Shown: one piece after another, positions 33,427 to 40,805 of the stretch
How positions within the stretch are numbered: the stretch's first letter is position 1
Layout of the letters: the number at the start of each line of letters is the position of its first letter
NCBI RefSeq assembly: GCF_002355275.1
Contig: NZ_CP023452.1
Location: forward strand, 1 to 40,865
DNA: 40,865 nucleotides
From: Rhizorhabdus dicambivorans
Lineage (GTDB): Bacteria; Pseudomonadota; Alphaproteobacteria; Sphingomonadales; Sphingomonadaceae
Reading direction: 5' to 3'
Made by a program: the position numbers and the translations under genes
The notes under the pieces: generated by a model
Told to the model about the DNA's origin: nothing
Seen by the model: only the letters and a program-made list of their open reading frames with translations
Databases searched by the model: none

Positions 33427-33657
33427 ATGAAGAAATCTGACAGGGCAAAGAAACATACCGTCAAGGTAATCGAGGCGGCTGCACGCGCTCATGAAGCTCT
33501 CGACTATTTCAACGGCAACGTCACAAATCCGTTCGATGAGCTAACATGGCCCAGCATTGCCGAAGGTTATCTTCTAGTCGCACAGAAGGCGGTATCAGAC
33601 GCATTGGTCGCTTTGGAACGTGCAAACAGCGTTGGTTGGACCAAGCACGGCCAATAA
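33427..33657 (+). CDS. Hypothetical 76-residue protein
   Basis: Starts MKKSDRAKKHTVKVIEAAAR after GAGGCACG and continues with ALDYFNGNVTNPFDELTWPS, then a helical C-terminus. It is soluble. No family was recognised. It ends exactly one base before the converging relaxase gene ends. Confidence 0.5.
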   Translation: MKKSDRAKKHTVKVIEAAARAHEALDYFNGNVTNPFDELTWPSIAEGYLLVAQKAVSDALVALERANSVGWTKHGQ

Positions 33658-34701
33658 CTATCGTCCTGGCCCTTCCCGCGAACGATCGCGGTTCCTAGAT
33701 CGTTCGCTCTGCCGCTTCCGCTCCATCGCGGCTACCGATCGCTCATGAATTGTAGGCGTTCGCCCTGCCCCCACAAATTGCCGCACCTGGTCGGCAAGCT
33801 GGCGGTCAGCTGGATCGCTGCTTGTCTCAAGCCGCTTGGCGGCAGCTAGATAGCGGTGTTGCGTCTCATTCCATGCCTGCCGCCCGCGCACCACGAAATC
33901 CGGAGCGGTTGACCGCCCCGCCAGCTGGTCTCGCGCGGCCGCAGTGATCTTCTGATTGGCAAACGGCGCAGGTGCGGTGCCGGCCATGTAGCGCTGCCTC
34001 ATCCGATTCAGGGCCATGCTCTGACCGGCTCGGCCGACACCACGCGCTGCGCGAGGCGTTGCCTCGGCAGTAACCCCCCTCGCCCGCAATTCCTCTGCAA
34101 AGCGCTCCCGGTAATGATGCAGCGTTTGAGGTCGCGGGTTGAAGCGTTGCCCTGTGTCGCCGCGCGCCGCAACCGTCACATGCACGTGGGGCCGTGGTGT
34201 GTCCGTATGCAGCGCCAGGACGTAATCCCACTCATGCCCGATCTCGCTGCGCGCGACCTCGCGCACCGCTGAAAGAACCTTGTCGGGGTCTGTCCCTGCC
34301 GGCATCGAAAAAACCATGCTCACGGCGGCTACGGTAGAATTGTCACGCCAATAGACAGGATCGCCCCAATCGCGCGCCAGCTCCGCCCGAGCTTCCTTGT
34401 CAGTCAGAATGTCGCCATCACGCGTTTCAAGCGGCACATCGCCTTTCCGGCCGATATAGTCGAAATGCGCAGCCGCGTGGTTCTTGCCCTTCGGCCTGCC
34501 CGTAACCTTGACCATGACCTCCGGGGCACGGCTGACAACGCGAGCAAGCCGCGCCCGCGTGCTCCCGCCCTGGCCTGCCCGCCTCGAACTCAGCGAGCGC
34601 AGCAACATATCGGCCCCGCGCCTGTTCGGGTCGCTGGTCAGCTTTGGTTTGAACAGCGCGGCAAGCTGTCCCGCCTCAAAGCTGCTATCAAAGTCGCTCA
34701 C
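33658..34701 (-). CDS. MOBP-type relaxase
   Basis: About 347 residues from a GTG at 34701, preceded by GGGAGG. HFDYIGRKG, then ALHTDTPRPHVHVTVAARGD, matches the histidine triad (HxDxxxPHxH) of relaxases, and the catalytic tyrosine is probably in the N-terminal third. It nicks oriT and leads the strand through the coupling protein. The C-terminus is strongly basic (RKRQSERSRNRDRSREGPGR), as expected for a VirD4-recognised signal. The start overlaps the MobC-like gene by 14 bases. Confidence 0.8.
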   Translation of the reverse strand: MSDFDSSFEAGQLAALFKPKLTSDPNRRGADMLLRSLSSRRAGQGGSTRARLARVVSRAPEVMVKVTGRPKGKNHAAAHFDYIGRKGDVPLETRDGDILTDKEARAELARDWGDPVYWRDNSTVAAVSMVFSMPAGTDPDKVLSAVREVARSEIGHEWDYVLALHTDTPRPHVHVTVAARGDTGQRFNPRPQTLHHYRERFAEELRARGVTAEATPRAARGVGRAGQSMALNRMRQRYMAGTAPAPFANQKITAAARDQLAGRSTAPDFVVRGRQAWNETQHRYLAAAKRLETSSDPADRQLADQVRQFVGAGRTPTIHERSVAAMERKRQSERSRNRDRSREGPGR

Positions 34702-35239
34702 TGGAAACCTCCCAATAGGACAGGTCAGCTTTCGTAGCGGCGCCGATACCTTCGACGGCCGCGCCGATCGCCGCGCGCAGGTCGTTGACCTTTTGCAGCT
34801 CGCCGGCGATCTCCGCTGCATTGTCCGCCAGCGCCATCTTGTTCGCGGCTCGGGCGATCTGATTCACGTTGCGCCCAATGCGCTGCAACGCCTGACGGCA
34901 ATTCAACAGCTCTTCGCGCAATTCGCGATCGACAGGCGCGGCAATGCCGATGTGTCGCCGCACAAGAGCCATGGCCCAGGTCGCCGGGGTCATGCGGCGC
35001 TCTTTTGCGCGATGGCGGATCACGGCCAGTTCGGTTTCGGTCGGCCGAAGATAAAGGCGATGCTCGCCAGCGGCCTCGCGGTCGACAAGAGGTGCGGCCT
35101 CGCTGGCCGCCCCGGACTGCCGGAGCACGGCGTCAACCAGTTGACGCATGAAGGGGCCGCGCCCTCCCCTCGTCTGCGCAAGCGCGTCGATCTTTGCGAG
35201 CTTGGTTGCCTCGATCTTGAAGCCCAGCGTCTTTTCCAT
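34688..35239 (-). CDS. MobC-like relaxosome accessory protein
   Basis: 183 residues starting MEKTLGFKIEATKLAKIDAL. The C-terminal part, NCRQALQRIGRNVNQIARAA, is the helical signature of MobC-type proteins that help relaxase melt oriT. The N-terminal part resembles a ribbon-helix-helix arm. The start codon touches a 16-base inverted repeat (35239-35254), so it may control its own gene. Upstream starts (to 35314) are possible but would run through the repeat. Confidence 0.7.
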   Translation of the reverse strand: MEKTLGFKIEATKLAKIDALAQTRGGRGPFMRQLVDAVLRQSGAASEAAPLVDREAAGEHRLYLRPTETELAVIRHRAKERRMTPATWAMALVRRHIGIAAPVDRELREELLNCRQALQRIGRNVNQIARAANKMALADNAAEIAGELQKVNDLRAAIGAAVEGIGAATKADLSYWEVSSERL

Positions 35240-35351
35240 GTGGGGTAGGTATCTCCCAACCGTGAAGCGCGATCCGATAGGATTGAGCGTATCGGTTAAC
35301 ATTAGCCGCCGCAAGGCTTATCCTTGCCATACAGTAGATACCTACCCCACA
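35239..35351. promoter_or_regulatory. Candidate oriT / mobilisation control region
   Basis: Perfect 16-base arms TGTGGGGTAGGTATCT (35239-35254) and AGATACCTACCCCACA (35336-35351) bracket the region upstream of the MobC-like gene. Between them lies a hairpin GCAAGG/CCTTGC (35311-35327) whose loop holds CTTATCC. Together with TTGCC, this resembles the TATCCTG-C nick site of MOBP relaxases, though not exactly. Position beside relaxase and mobC genes is right for oriT. The repeat could instead be a repressor site. Confidence 0.5.
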
Positions 35352-35358
35352 AACAAAA

Positions 35359-35380
35359 AGCGGTGGCAACTGCCACCGCT
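35359..35380. repeat. Palindrome family member (22 bp, one mismatch)
   Basis: AGCGGTGGCAACTGCCACCGCT, with a single change in the centre of the core. It lies eight bases from the oriT-like repeat and 51 bases after the parB stop. Confidence 0.8.
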
Positions 35381-35430
35381 CTAAATTCCACGTCGCCTCG
35401 ATGCTGAGTGAACGTGGACGGTAAAAGCTA

Positions 35431-36456
35431 TCAGAAGTCGAAGGTTTGGGGCGCGGCCTCGCCGTCGAACCGAACCGTGACCTGGCCGCTTAGAACAATC
35501 CCGCGACGGCCCTGAATGATGATAGCCGGTGCGTCGGTAGCCTCTTTCGGCTGACGGGGGGCGCGCGGCTTGTGATCGGAAGGATCGGCAAGCTCGGCCC
35601 CCTCCCCTTCCCGCTCGTCGTCGTGAGCGTCCAGTTCGGGCCGCTCCCGACGATCGTCCGTCGCACTGGTAGCAGCTGCCACCGACGCGCGCGATTCTTG
35701 GGGCGGCGCTGGATCGTTGATCGCTTTAGCGGCACCGGCCTGCGCGCTCTCTTCCTCGGGACTGCCTTGGAGCGTAGCAAGAAACTGCTCACAGGCGGCG
35801 GCTGTCGGATTTTCGTTTGCTGCCACGAAATTGCGCGTGGCCTGCTCGTCCAGCTCGATCGCGTGTTTGATCGCGACGGCGGCACGCGGAGAACAATTCT
35901 TCAACGCGGCAAGAATGTCCTCGGGCAAGGTGCGCAGCGAGTAGAGCCGCTTCACTTCCGAATGCGGCTTGGCGATGCGCGCGGCTAGATCCTTTGTCGA
36001 GAGCGTGTCACTGACGCGGCTCGCGATGAAACTGACGCGCTCAGCCAGACTTAGGGCTTGGCGTTGCTCGTTCTCAAGAAACTGGTCGAGGCCAATATCG
36101 CGCTCGGCGTCCGCCTGATCCAGAACGGTGTCGATCTGGTCGAAACCAAGCTGGCGGCACGCGCGATAGCGCCGCTCTCCGTAGCGGATGATGTAGCGAC
36201 CGTTCGATGTTGGCGCGACAACGATGGGTTGCAGCAAGCCGCGGTCCTTGATGGTTGCAGCCAGTGCATCAATCTCGGCCTGGTCGAACTCCCGGCGAAC
36301 CTGCGTGGGGTCTGGATCAATGTCATCGAGCGGAAGGCGCTGAAACCGTCCAGCTGCCTTGAACTCGGTATTCGCGGGGACGGCCGAAAAGTCCATCGCG
36401 TCCATATCGAAGTCGGCAAAGCTCTTCTTCGCCGGTTTGACAGCTGCCTTGCTCAT
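35431..36456 (-). CDS. parB: ParB/KorB-type partition protein
   Basis: 341 residues. The ParB core has LLQPIVVAPTSNGRYIIRYG, ERRYRACRQLG and FLENEQRQALSLAE. A KorB-like helix-turn-helix follows (LSTKDLAARIAKPHSEVKRL), then an acidic linker and a small C-terminal domain (GRRGIVLSGQVTVRFDGEAA) resembling the KorB dimer domain. It binds centromere sites and, in KorB-like proteins, also represses plasmid operons. The recurring palindrome is a candidate site. Its ATG overlaps the parA stop. A degenerate palindrome copy (35668-35683) lies in its own linker region. Confidence 0.88.
   Translation of the reverse strand: MSKAAVKPAKKSFADFDMDAMDFSAVPANTEFKAAGRFQRLPLDDIDPDPTQVRREFDQAEIDALAATIKDRGLLQPIVVAPTSNGRYIIRYGERRYRACRQLGFDQIDTVLDQADAERDIGLDQFLENEQRQALSLAERVSFIASRVSDTLSTKDLAARIAKPHSEVKRLYSLRTLPEDILAALKNCSPRAAVAIKHAIELDEQATRNFVAANENPTAAACEQFLATLQGSPEEESAQAGAAKAINDPAPPQESRASVAAATSATDDRRERPELDAHDDEREGEGAELADPSDHKPRAPRQPKEATDAPAIIIQGRRGIVLSGQVTVRFDGEAAPQTFDF
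35668..35683. repeat. Degenerate palindrome copy inside parB
   Basis: GGTAGCAGCTGCCACC, one mismatch to the core, coding for VAAAT in the parB frame. Confidence 0.6.
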
Positions 36457-37211
36457 GCGGCTTCCCTCTCAGCTTGATCGACAATGTAGGAGACGACTTC
36501 GCGCACGATCGGCGCGCTACGCCGCGTGTCCTTTGCCAAGCGCCAAACGGGAATTTCGAGTAAAGCCGCCTCGCGCATGTGCTCGCGGTGCGGAATGGTG
36601 TGCGGCACCACATTGGCAGGAAGCGCCTGCCCAATGCGGTCCATCAGCATTTTTGAAACTTCGCTCGTTGTCTGAACGCGGTTGAACACGATCCCGAACC
36701 GGGTCGCGTTACCCTCCCCGCGCACCTTGTTTGCAAGGCTGATGCTTTGCGAGATTTCGTTGAGCGACTGACGTGCGGTTTTGTCGGGGTCCAGTGGGAC
36801 CGCGACATAATCGGATGCAATCAGGGCCATGAGGTTCCGGCCATCCCACGCGGGCGCAGTGTCGATCACGCAGTAATCGTAGTGCTTGGCAAGGCCGGCA
36901 CGAATGGCGCGCACATAAGCGCCGATGTGCTGGCCTTGCTGCGGGCTGTCAGTCGTCAACTCGACGATCTGCCGTGTGTTTTTGAAACAGGCCAGCGCGG
37001 GAGGTTCTTCGTTCGGGTCGAAGTCAAGAATCGACTGAACCGGGCCGATCTGCTCGAACTCGGCTTTCAGCATCCCGGCACTGTGGCATTGCTTGTCCAG
37101 GTCCAGGACCACGACACGCTTGCCCTGCTCGGCCAGATGCCAGGCGATATGACAGGTAAGCGTGGTCTTGCCGATGCCGCCGCGCTCATTGGTCACTACG
37201 ATTGTTCGCAT
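36453..37211 (-). CDS. parA: ParA-type partition ATPase
   Basis: 252 residues starting MRTIVVTNERGGIGKTTLTC after GAAGGG. The deviant Walker A is ERGGIGKTT, followed by VVVLDLDKQ and YCVIDTAPAWDGRN, typical of small IncC-like ParA ATPases. It works with ParB to position plasmid copies before division. It forms an operon with parB (four-base overlap) and probably with the two genes upstream. Confidence 0.92.
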   Translation of the reverse strand: MRTIVVTNERGGIGKTTLTCHIAWHLAEQGKRVVVLDLDKQCHSAGMLKAEFEQIGPVQSILDFDPNEEPPALACFKNTRQIVELTTDSPQQGQHIGAYVRAIRAGLAKHYDYCVIDTAPAWDGRNLMALIASDYVAVPLDPDKTARQSLNEISQSISLANKVRGEGNATRFGIVFNRVQTTSEVSKMLMDRIGQALPANVVPHTIPHREHMREAALLEIPVWRLAKDTRRSAPIVREVVSYIVDQAEREAA

Positions 37212-37241
37212 TGAGAATCCCTTCAATGGCTGCGCCACGGG

Positions 37242-37589
37242 CTACTTGTGCCAGCGGTTATGGGCGGCGCTGTTTCCCGATCCGAAGCGATACTGCGACT
37301 GCATATACCATGGGTTCGGATCGTCATTCAGGTTGAGGCCCTTGCCCTTGCGACGCGGGCCGGTCTGTTCGGTTGGTGGGTCTTTGCCGAAGAAAACGAT
37401 CAGCACGAAGAGGGCGACGGCTCCCACTCCTAGCCAGCCAAAAGCGAAATAGGCCGCGAGTCCGACTGCAAGGACGACGATCAGCGCGGTTGCCGCGATC
37501 GCAAGCCACAGGGCAAGCGATGCCCAAAGCATGACAGTCCGTAGCACGCTGGCTGCGCGCCGAAGTTTGCTGGCAATCTCACGGCGCAT
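37242..37589 (-). CDS. Small membrane protein of the partition operon
   Basis: 115 residues starting MRREIASKLRRAASVLRTVM. Two or three adjacent hydrophobic segments (about residues 19-42 and 44-67) are followed by a polar C-terminus (KDPPTEQTGPRRKGKGLNLN). The family is not recognised. It lies 30 bases before parA and nine bases after the XRE regulator stop, so it is probably co-transcribed with both. Confidence 0.55.
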   Translation of the reverse strand: MRREIASKLRRAASVLRTVMLWASLALWLAIAATALIVVLAVGLAAYFAFGWLGVGAVALFVLIVFFGKDPPTEQTGPRRKGKGLNLNDDPNPWYMQSQYRFGSGNSAAHNRWHK

Positions 37590-37598
37590 AGCGGCCTC

Positions 37599-37850
37599 CT
37601 AAGCTGTTCGGCTCTCGCCTCGCTCGGAGCCGATCAACTTAGGGAAAGGCTGCTCCCTGAAGATGTTCGGCACCTCGGTTCGCAGGGCACGCGACATACG
37701 TAGCGCCGTCAGCAAAGTGGCGTCCTGTCTGCCGTTCTCGATGGCCGCGACTGTTTCAGGAGAGACTTGAATCCTCGCTGCCAGCTCGGATTGCGTAAGT
37801 CCGGAAGCGACGCGCAAGCTCGCTACACGATTGAACAGTTTGGCTGCCAC
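37599..37850 (-). CDS. XRE-family regulator
   Basis: 83 residues. SGLTQSELAARIQVSPETVA, AIENGRQDATLLTALRMSRA is a clear Cro/CI helix-turn-helix with the usual IExG motif. First gene of the series leading into parAB. The inverted repeat 20 bases upstream (37870-37888) is a likely operator for self-control. Confidence 0.85.
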   Translation of the reverse strand: MAAKLFNRVASLRVASGLTQSELAARIQVSPETVAAIENGRQDATLLTALRMSRALRTEVPNIFREQPFPKLIGSERGESRTA

Positions 37851-37869
37851 AGATGCCTCACGTAGTTAA

Positions 37870-37888
37870 ACCCTATTCTTGTTAGGGT
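37870..37888. promoter_or_regulatory. Candidate operator of the XRE regulator
   Basis: ACCCTA and TAGGGT with seven bases between, in the short gap upstream of the regulator gene. Confidence 0.55.
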
Positions 37889-37908
37889 CTGTGAAAAGCG
37901 TTGTCCAC

Positions 37909-37934
37909 AAAAAAGGGCGACCGCCAGGCCGCCC
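37909..37934 (-). terminator. Rho-independent terminator of ssb
   Basis: On the minus strand an eight-base stem GGGCGGCC / GGTCGCCC (one G-U pair), loop TGGC, then TTTTTT, 25 bases after the ssb stop. Confidence 0.8.
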
Positions 37935-37958
37935 GTTTTAGGTGAAAGGGGAGGGGGC

Positions 37959-38273
37959 TTAGTCAGCCCCGCCCCGAACCAAGATACCCAGCCCCTCAGC
38001 GATCAGGTCCACCGAGTAGCGGGTTTCGCCATTGCTCTCGTAGCTGTTCTGGCGGACCCGTCCGGTGATGTGAACCAGGTCGCCCTTGCCCAAGTCAGCG
38101 GCGCGCTCTGCCAGCTGGCGGAAGAACGTCACGCGGTTCCAGTGCGTATCGGTCTTCCATTCATCGCCATCCTTGCGGTTGTAGTTCGCGGCGACGGAAA
38201 CATGGGTGACCTTATCGGTCGTATCGACACTGCCAACGCGGCCGATGATCCGAAATTCAGCGATGTTCTGCAT
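37959..38273 (-). CDS. ssb: Single-stranded DNA-binding protein
   Basis: 104 residues starting MQNIAEFRIIGRVGSVDTTD after GGAGACTACC. The OB-fold features VSVAANYNRKDGDEWKTDTH, WNRVTFFRQLAE and LVHITGRVRQNSYESNGETR are those of SSB. It lacks the long acidic C-terminal tail of chromosomal SSB, as many plasmid forms do. It would coat the incoming transferred strand. The whole sequence just upstream (38281-38452) can fold into a large cruciform, and a terminator follows the gene. Confidence 0.88.
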   Translation of the reverse strand: MQNIAEFRIIGRVGSVDTTDKVTHVSVAANYNRKDGDEWKTDTHWNRVTFFRQLAERAADLGKGDLVHITGRVRQNSYESNGETRYSVDLIAEGLGILVRGGAD

Positions 38274-38280
38274 GGTAGTC

Positions 38281-38452
38281 TCCTTTGGATAAGCGTTGCT
38301 GACGGATTTTTTGCGGCGGAGCTGAGCCACGCGGGCAAGCTGAAAATGGGAGGGTCCGCTTGCGGAAACCCAAGGCCGAAGGCCGGTTTTCTGCTTGCCC
38401 GCATTAGTGGCGATGCGGAGTTCGTATCCGTCAGACAGCAACGCCCAAAGGA
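38281..38452. promoter_or_regulatory. Large cruciform-forming leader of ssb (possible single-strand promoter)
   Basis: The outer arms are TCCTTTGG (38281-38288), GCGTTGCTG (38293-38301) and GACGGAT (to 38307). They pair with ATCCGTC (38426-38432), CAGCAACGC (38436-38444) and CCAAAGGA (38445-38452). The inner stem GCCAC+GCGGGCAAGC (38326-38340) pairs with GCTTGCCCGC (38393-38402) and GTGGC (38407-38411). At the tip lie hairpins TCCGCTTGCGGA and GGCCGAAGGCC. The layout resembles the F-plasmid Frpo element, which folds as single strand to give a promoter for leading-region genes. I could not assign clear -35/-10 boxes. Confidence 0.65.
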
Positions 38453-38486
38453 AACGGCCCGAGTAGATGCAGCAATTTGGACTGGC

Positions 38487-38508
38487 GGCGGTGGCAGCTG
38501 CCACCGCC
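38487..38508. repeat. Palindrome family member (22 bp) upstream of ssb
   Basis: GGC plus the 16-base core plus GCC, perfect, 35 bases beyond the ssb cruciform. Confidence 0.85.
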
Positions 38509-38621
38509 CATTGGCGCCCATAGGTCGCTGCGCTCGATCGGCGCGGCGGCGATTGGAAAACCCTGTAGCGGTTCCGTTGCTCTTTCCCTGGCTGGTAGTC
38601 CGATGACGCGGGCAGGGGACT

Positions 38622-38643
38622 GCCGGTGGCAGCTGCCACCGGC
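38622..38643. repeat. Palindrome family member (22 bp) after the recombinase gene
   Basis: GCC plus the 16-base core plus GGC, perfect, 24 bases after the recombinase stop. The 38454-38666 gap between recombinase and ssb holds only these two palindromes and no gene that I can support. Confidence 0.85.
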
Positions 38644-38666
38644 TTGAAGCCGAACAGAAAGGGCGA

Positions 38667-39356
38667 TCAGCGATTCCGCTCATGGTGATTTCGTTGAGGG
38701 CTGGGTTCTTGCACCTGGGCGGCACGATGGGCCGCCCATACCCGCTTGACGGTGCTGCGGTCGCAATCGGCCAGCTCTGCGGTTTTGGCGATGCTCTTTC
38801 CCGCTTCGCGCAATGCCACAATGCGGGCGTGCGTTGCCCGATCGCCTTTGCGCCCTCCGCTGCGCCCTGCGGCCTTTGCCAAGGCGATACCTTGGCGCTG
38901 TCGCTCGCGGCGATCGGTGTAATCGTCGTGAGCCATCTGCAGGGCGATCTTCAAGAGCATCGCCTGAACAGATTCGAGCACGATGCGGGCGATGCCATCG
39001 GCATCGGCCGCTAGGTCGGACAGGTCCACGACGCCGGGAATGGCAAGTCGCGCGCCTCGCGCACGAATTGTCTCAACCAGCTGCTCGGCCTCGGTCAAGG
39101 GGAGACGACTTATCCGGTCGATCTTCTCCGCGATCACTACTTCGCCGGGTTGAAGATCGGCAATCATGCGCAAAAGCTCGGGGCGGTCGGCACGGGCTCC
39201 CGATGCCTTCTCTCGATAGACCGCCGCGACATAGTAGCCTGCGGCCTTTGCATCGCCCACGATCGCATCTTGGCGACGCAAGTCCTGCGCGTCGGTGCTG
39301 ACGCGCAGATAGACGCGGGCAATCTGTGGGGCAGGGGAAAGAACGTTCTCAGTCAG
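38667..39356 (-). CDS. Serine recombinase, probably plasmid multimer resolution
   Basis: Start at TTG 39356 (upstream starts to 39425 are possible). IARVYLRVSTDAQDLRRQDA contains the catalytic serine, EKIDRISRLPLTEAEQLVET and ALQMAHDDYTDRRERQRQGI complete the catalytic domain, and a C-terminal helix-turn-helix follows (KSIAKTAELADCDRSTVKRV). ~229 residues. It is distinct from the resolvase at 16001. Placed among stability genes, it probably resolves plasmid dimers. It overlaps the sigma-region-4-like gene upstream by eight bases, so the two are co-expressed. Confidence 0.8.
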   Translation of the reverse strand: MTENVLSPAPQIARVYLRVSTDAQDLRRQDAIVGDAKAAGYYVAAVYREKASGARADRPELLRMIADLQPGEVVIAEKIDRISRLPLTEAEQLVETIRARGARLAIPGVVDLSDLAADADGIARIVLESVQAMLLKIALQMAHDDYTDRRERQRQGIALAKAAGRSGGRKGDRATHARIVALREAGKSIAKTAELADCDRSTVKRVWAAHRAAQVQEPSPQRNHHERNR

Positions 39357-40083
39357 CAAGGTCAGGCCCCTCGGGCGGCGATGAGCGAAGCTTGGCAATG
39401 CCGGCGTCCGCTTGTGCGATTTCAATTCCGCACTGGCGCGCTCTTGCGCGCAATCGCTTAATCTCGGAATTGCGGGGGAGAAACATGCGAACGACCCGAC
39501 TTCGTCCTTCTAGCGCGATTATGCGCTGCGCAAGATAAGCCGCCTCATCATTCAATGCCTGGTGCTGTTCCTCCGCCTTGCGTAGCTGGCGCTCCCACGC
39601 TCGCTTTCGAGCTTTCGCGCGCCGCCTTTCATCGCGGTGTCGAGCATCAATCCTTTTTTGGTCCTGCTCTCTGGCCGCTGCTTCGGCCGCGCTAGCGGCA
39701 ATTTCCTCTTCCCGCGCCCTATCAGCATTTCGCTTCGCAATGAGCGCATCGAGCACGGCCGCGTCCGTGCCGAGATTGTTCATCACCCATCGCATCCGTC
39801 TGTAGGCCTTTGCTTCGATCTGTCCGATCGAACCAGGAGAAAGCCCCACCACACTTGCCACTGTTCGCTGCGTTTGCGCTTCCCCCTCGGGACCACCAAT
39901 CCTTAGGCGCACAATTTGCTCTTCTCGCGGTTCGAGAGTTGCTAGCAGTTTGTCCATGATGTGAGGATCGTTGATCCGCTCGATCGCGCCGCCGCTGAGG
40001 CTATCAGCCGAAGCCGTTGCGCTATGGTTCGCCGTCTTGGCAAGCTTCGCATTAAACAGCGCGATCGGTGACTGCATGTTCAT
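39349..40083 (-). CDS. Sigma-region-4-like DNA-binding protein with long coiled coil
   Basis: About 244 residues starting MNMQSPIALFNAKLAKTANH. TLEPREEQIVRLRIGGPEGE, QTQRTVASVVGLSPGSIGQI, EAKAYRRMRW resembles the region-4 helix-turn-helix of sigma-70 factors (REEQI-RLRxG...S-G-I-QIE-KA-R). A region-2 domain is absent. The rest is a highly charged coiled coil (EEEIAASAAEAAAREQDQKR onward). It cannot act as a normal sigma factor, and could recruit polymerase or compete for the -35 site. Unusual architecture, described under findings. Confidence 0.65.
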   Translation of the reverse strand: MNMQSPIALFNAKLAKTANHSATASADSLSGGAIERINDPHIMDKLLATLEPREEQIVRLRIGGPEGEAQTQRTVASVVGLSPGSIGQIEAKAYRRMRWVMNNLGTDAAVLDALIAKRNADRAREEEIAASAAEAAAREQDQKRIDARHRDERRRAKARKRAWERQLRKAEEQHQALNDEAAYLAQRIIALEGRSRVVRMFLPRNSEIKRLRARARQCGIEIAQADAGIAKLRSSPPEGPDLAD

Positions 40084-40232
40084 TATCCCATGTCCCAGCA
40101 CGAACATGGCGCACAATCTATACCATCTGCGCTAGGCGCGGAAGCCATAGCGCAAATAGCTGCTTGGGCAACCCTATTGCGCCATGCTGCCCGTGCCGAC
40201 ATTCTGCGCCTAGTGAGAAGGACGCGAACACG
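40084..40232. promoter_or_regulatory. Divergent promoter region
   Basis: This separates the sigma-like gene (minus) from an XRE gene (plus). GCGCTAGGCGC and repeated GCGCAA / TTGCGC segments (about 40150-40175) could be regulator sites. No promoter was assigned firmly. Confidence 0.4.
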
Positions 40233-40490
40233 ATGCCAACCATATACCTGAAACGAACATCGCCGTTGATGACCCAGCTCGGGGCGAACATCACTCGCGA
40301 GCTAAAGAAGCTAGGCATAACTCAAGGGGAGTTGTCCGAACGCTCGGGCGTTGCGGCGTCGCATATCTCATACATGGTTCGCGGACAAGGCAATCCAACG
40401 CTTGCTACCTTGGAGAGCCTTGCCGGTGTTTTCAGTTTATCGATTGTCGAATTATTGGCAGAGGATAGCACTTCCGATGATAAGTCATGA
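40233..40490 (+). CDS. XRE-family regulator
   Basis: 85 residues starting MPTIYLKRTSPLMTQLGANI after AAGGACGCGAACACG. ITQGELSERSGVAASHISYM, VRGQGNPTLATLESLAGVFS is a Cro/CI helix-turn-helix. It is divergent from the sigma-like gene and probably controls the shared promoter region. The next gene follows by 32 bases. Confidence 0.8.
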   Translation: MPTIYLKRTSPLMTQLGANITRELKKLGITQGELSERSGVAASHISYMVRGQGNPTLATLESLAGVFSLSIVELLAEDSTSDDKS

Positions 40491-40522
40491 AAGGCAGTCG
40501 CTTTATTTGATTGGAACAATCT

Positions 40523-40783
40523 ATGTCCAGTAACCCGCCCCACGAATTTGACCGTCTGCTACAAGATGCGCCGCTGGTGCGGGCAATGGGGGGAGCACTC
40601 TCGATGTTTGCCACGCTGCTTGCGCGTCAAGGCATTGTCGAGACGGGAGAGGTCGCAAACTTGCTGGGTATCTATGCGGTCGCGACAAGCGAAGTCGATA
40701 ATGAAGAGGGCATGATTTTGGGATGCTGGGCAGCTATGATCCGCGACGTAGCGGAACAACAGCGCAAAGCTGCTCGCGGCTAA
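40523..40783 (+). CDS. Hypothetical 86-residue protein
   Basis: Starts MSSNPPHEFDRLLQDAPLVR. A TTG four codons upstream is an alternative. A helical, mildly hydrophobic protein with MGGALSMFATLLARQGIVET and EGMILGCWAAMIRDVAEQQR. No family was recognised. It follows the XRE regulator and ends 16 bases before the GCTAGC repeat of the cargo unit, converging with the gene at 3828-4065 once the unit is removed. Confidence 0.5.
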   Translation: MSSNPPHEFDRLLQDAPLVRAMGGALSMFATLLARQGIVETGEVANLLGIYAVATSEVDNEEGMILGCWAAMIRDVAEQQRKAARG

Positions 40784-40799
40784 CCTTGGCGCGCATGGC

Positions 40800-40805
40800 G
40801 CTAGC
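40800..40805 (+). repeat. Candidate target-site duplication GCTAGC (left)
   Basis: Directly precedes TGTAGG, the left tip of the cargo unit. Partner at 3827-3832. Confidence 0.55.
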
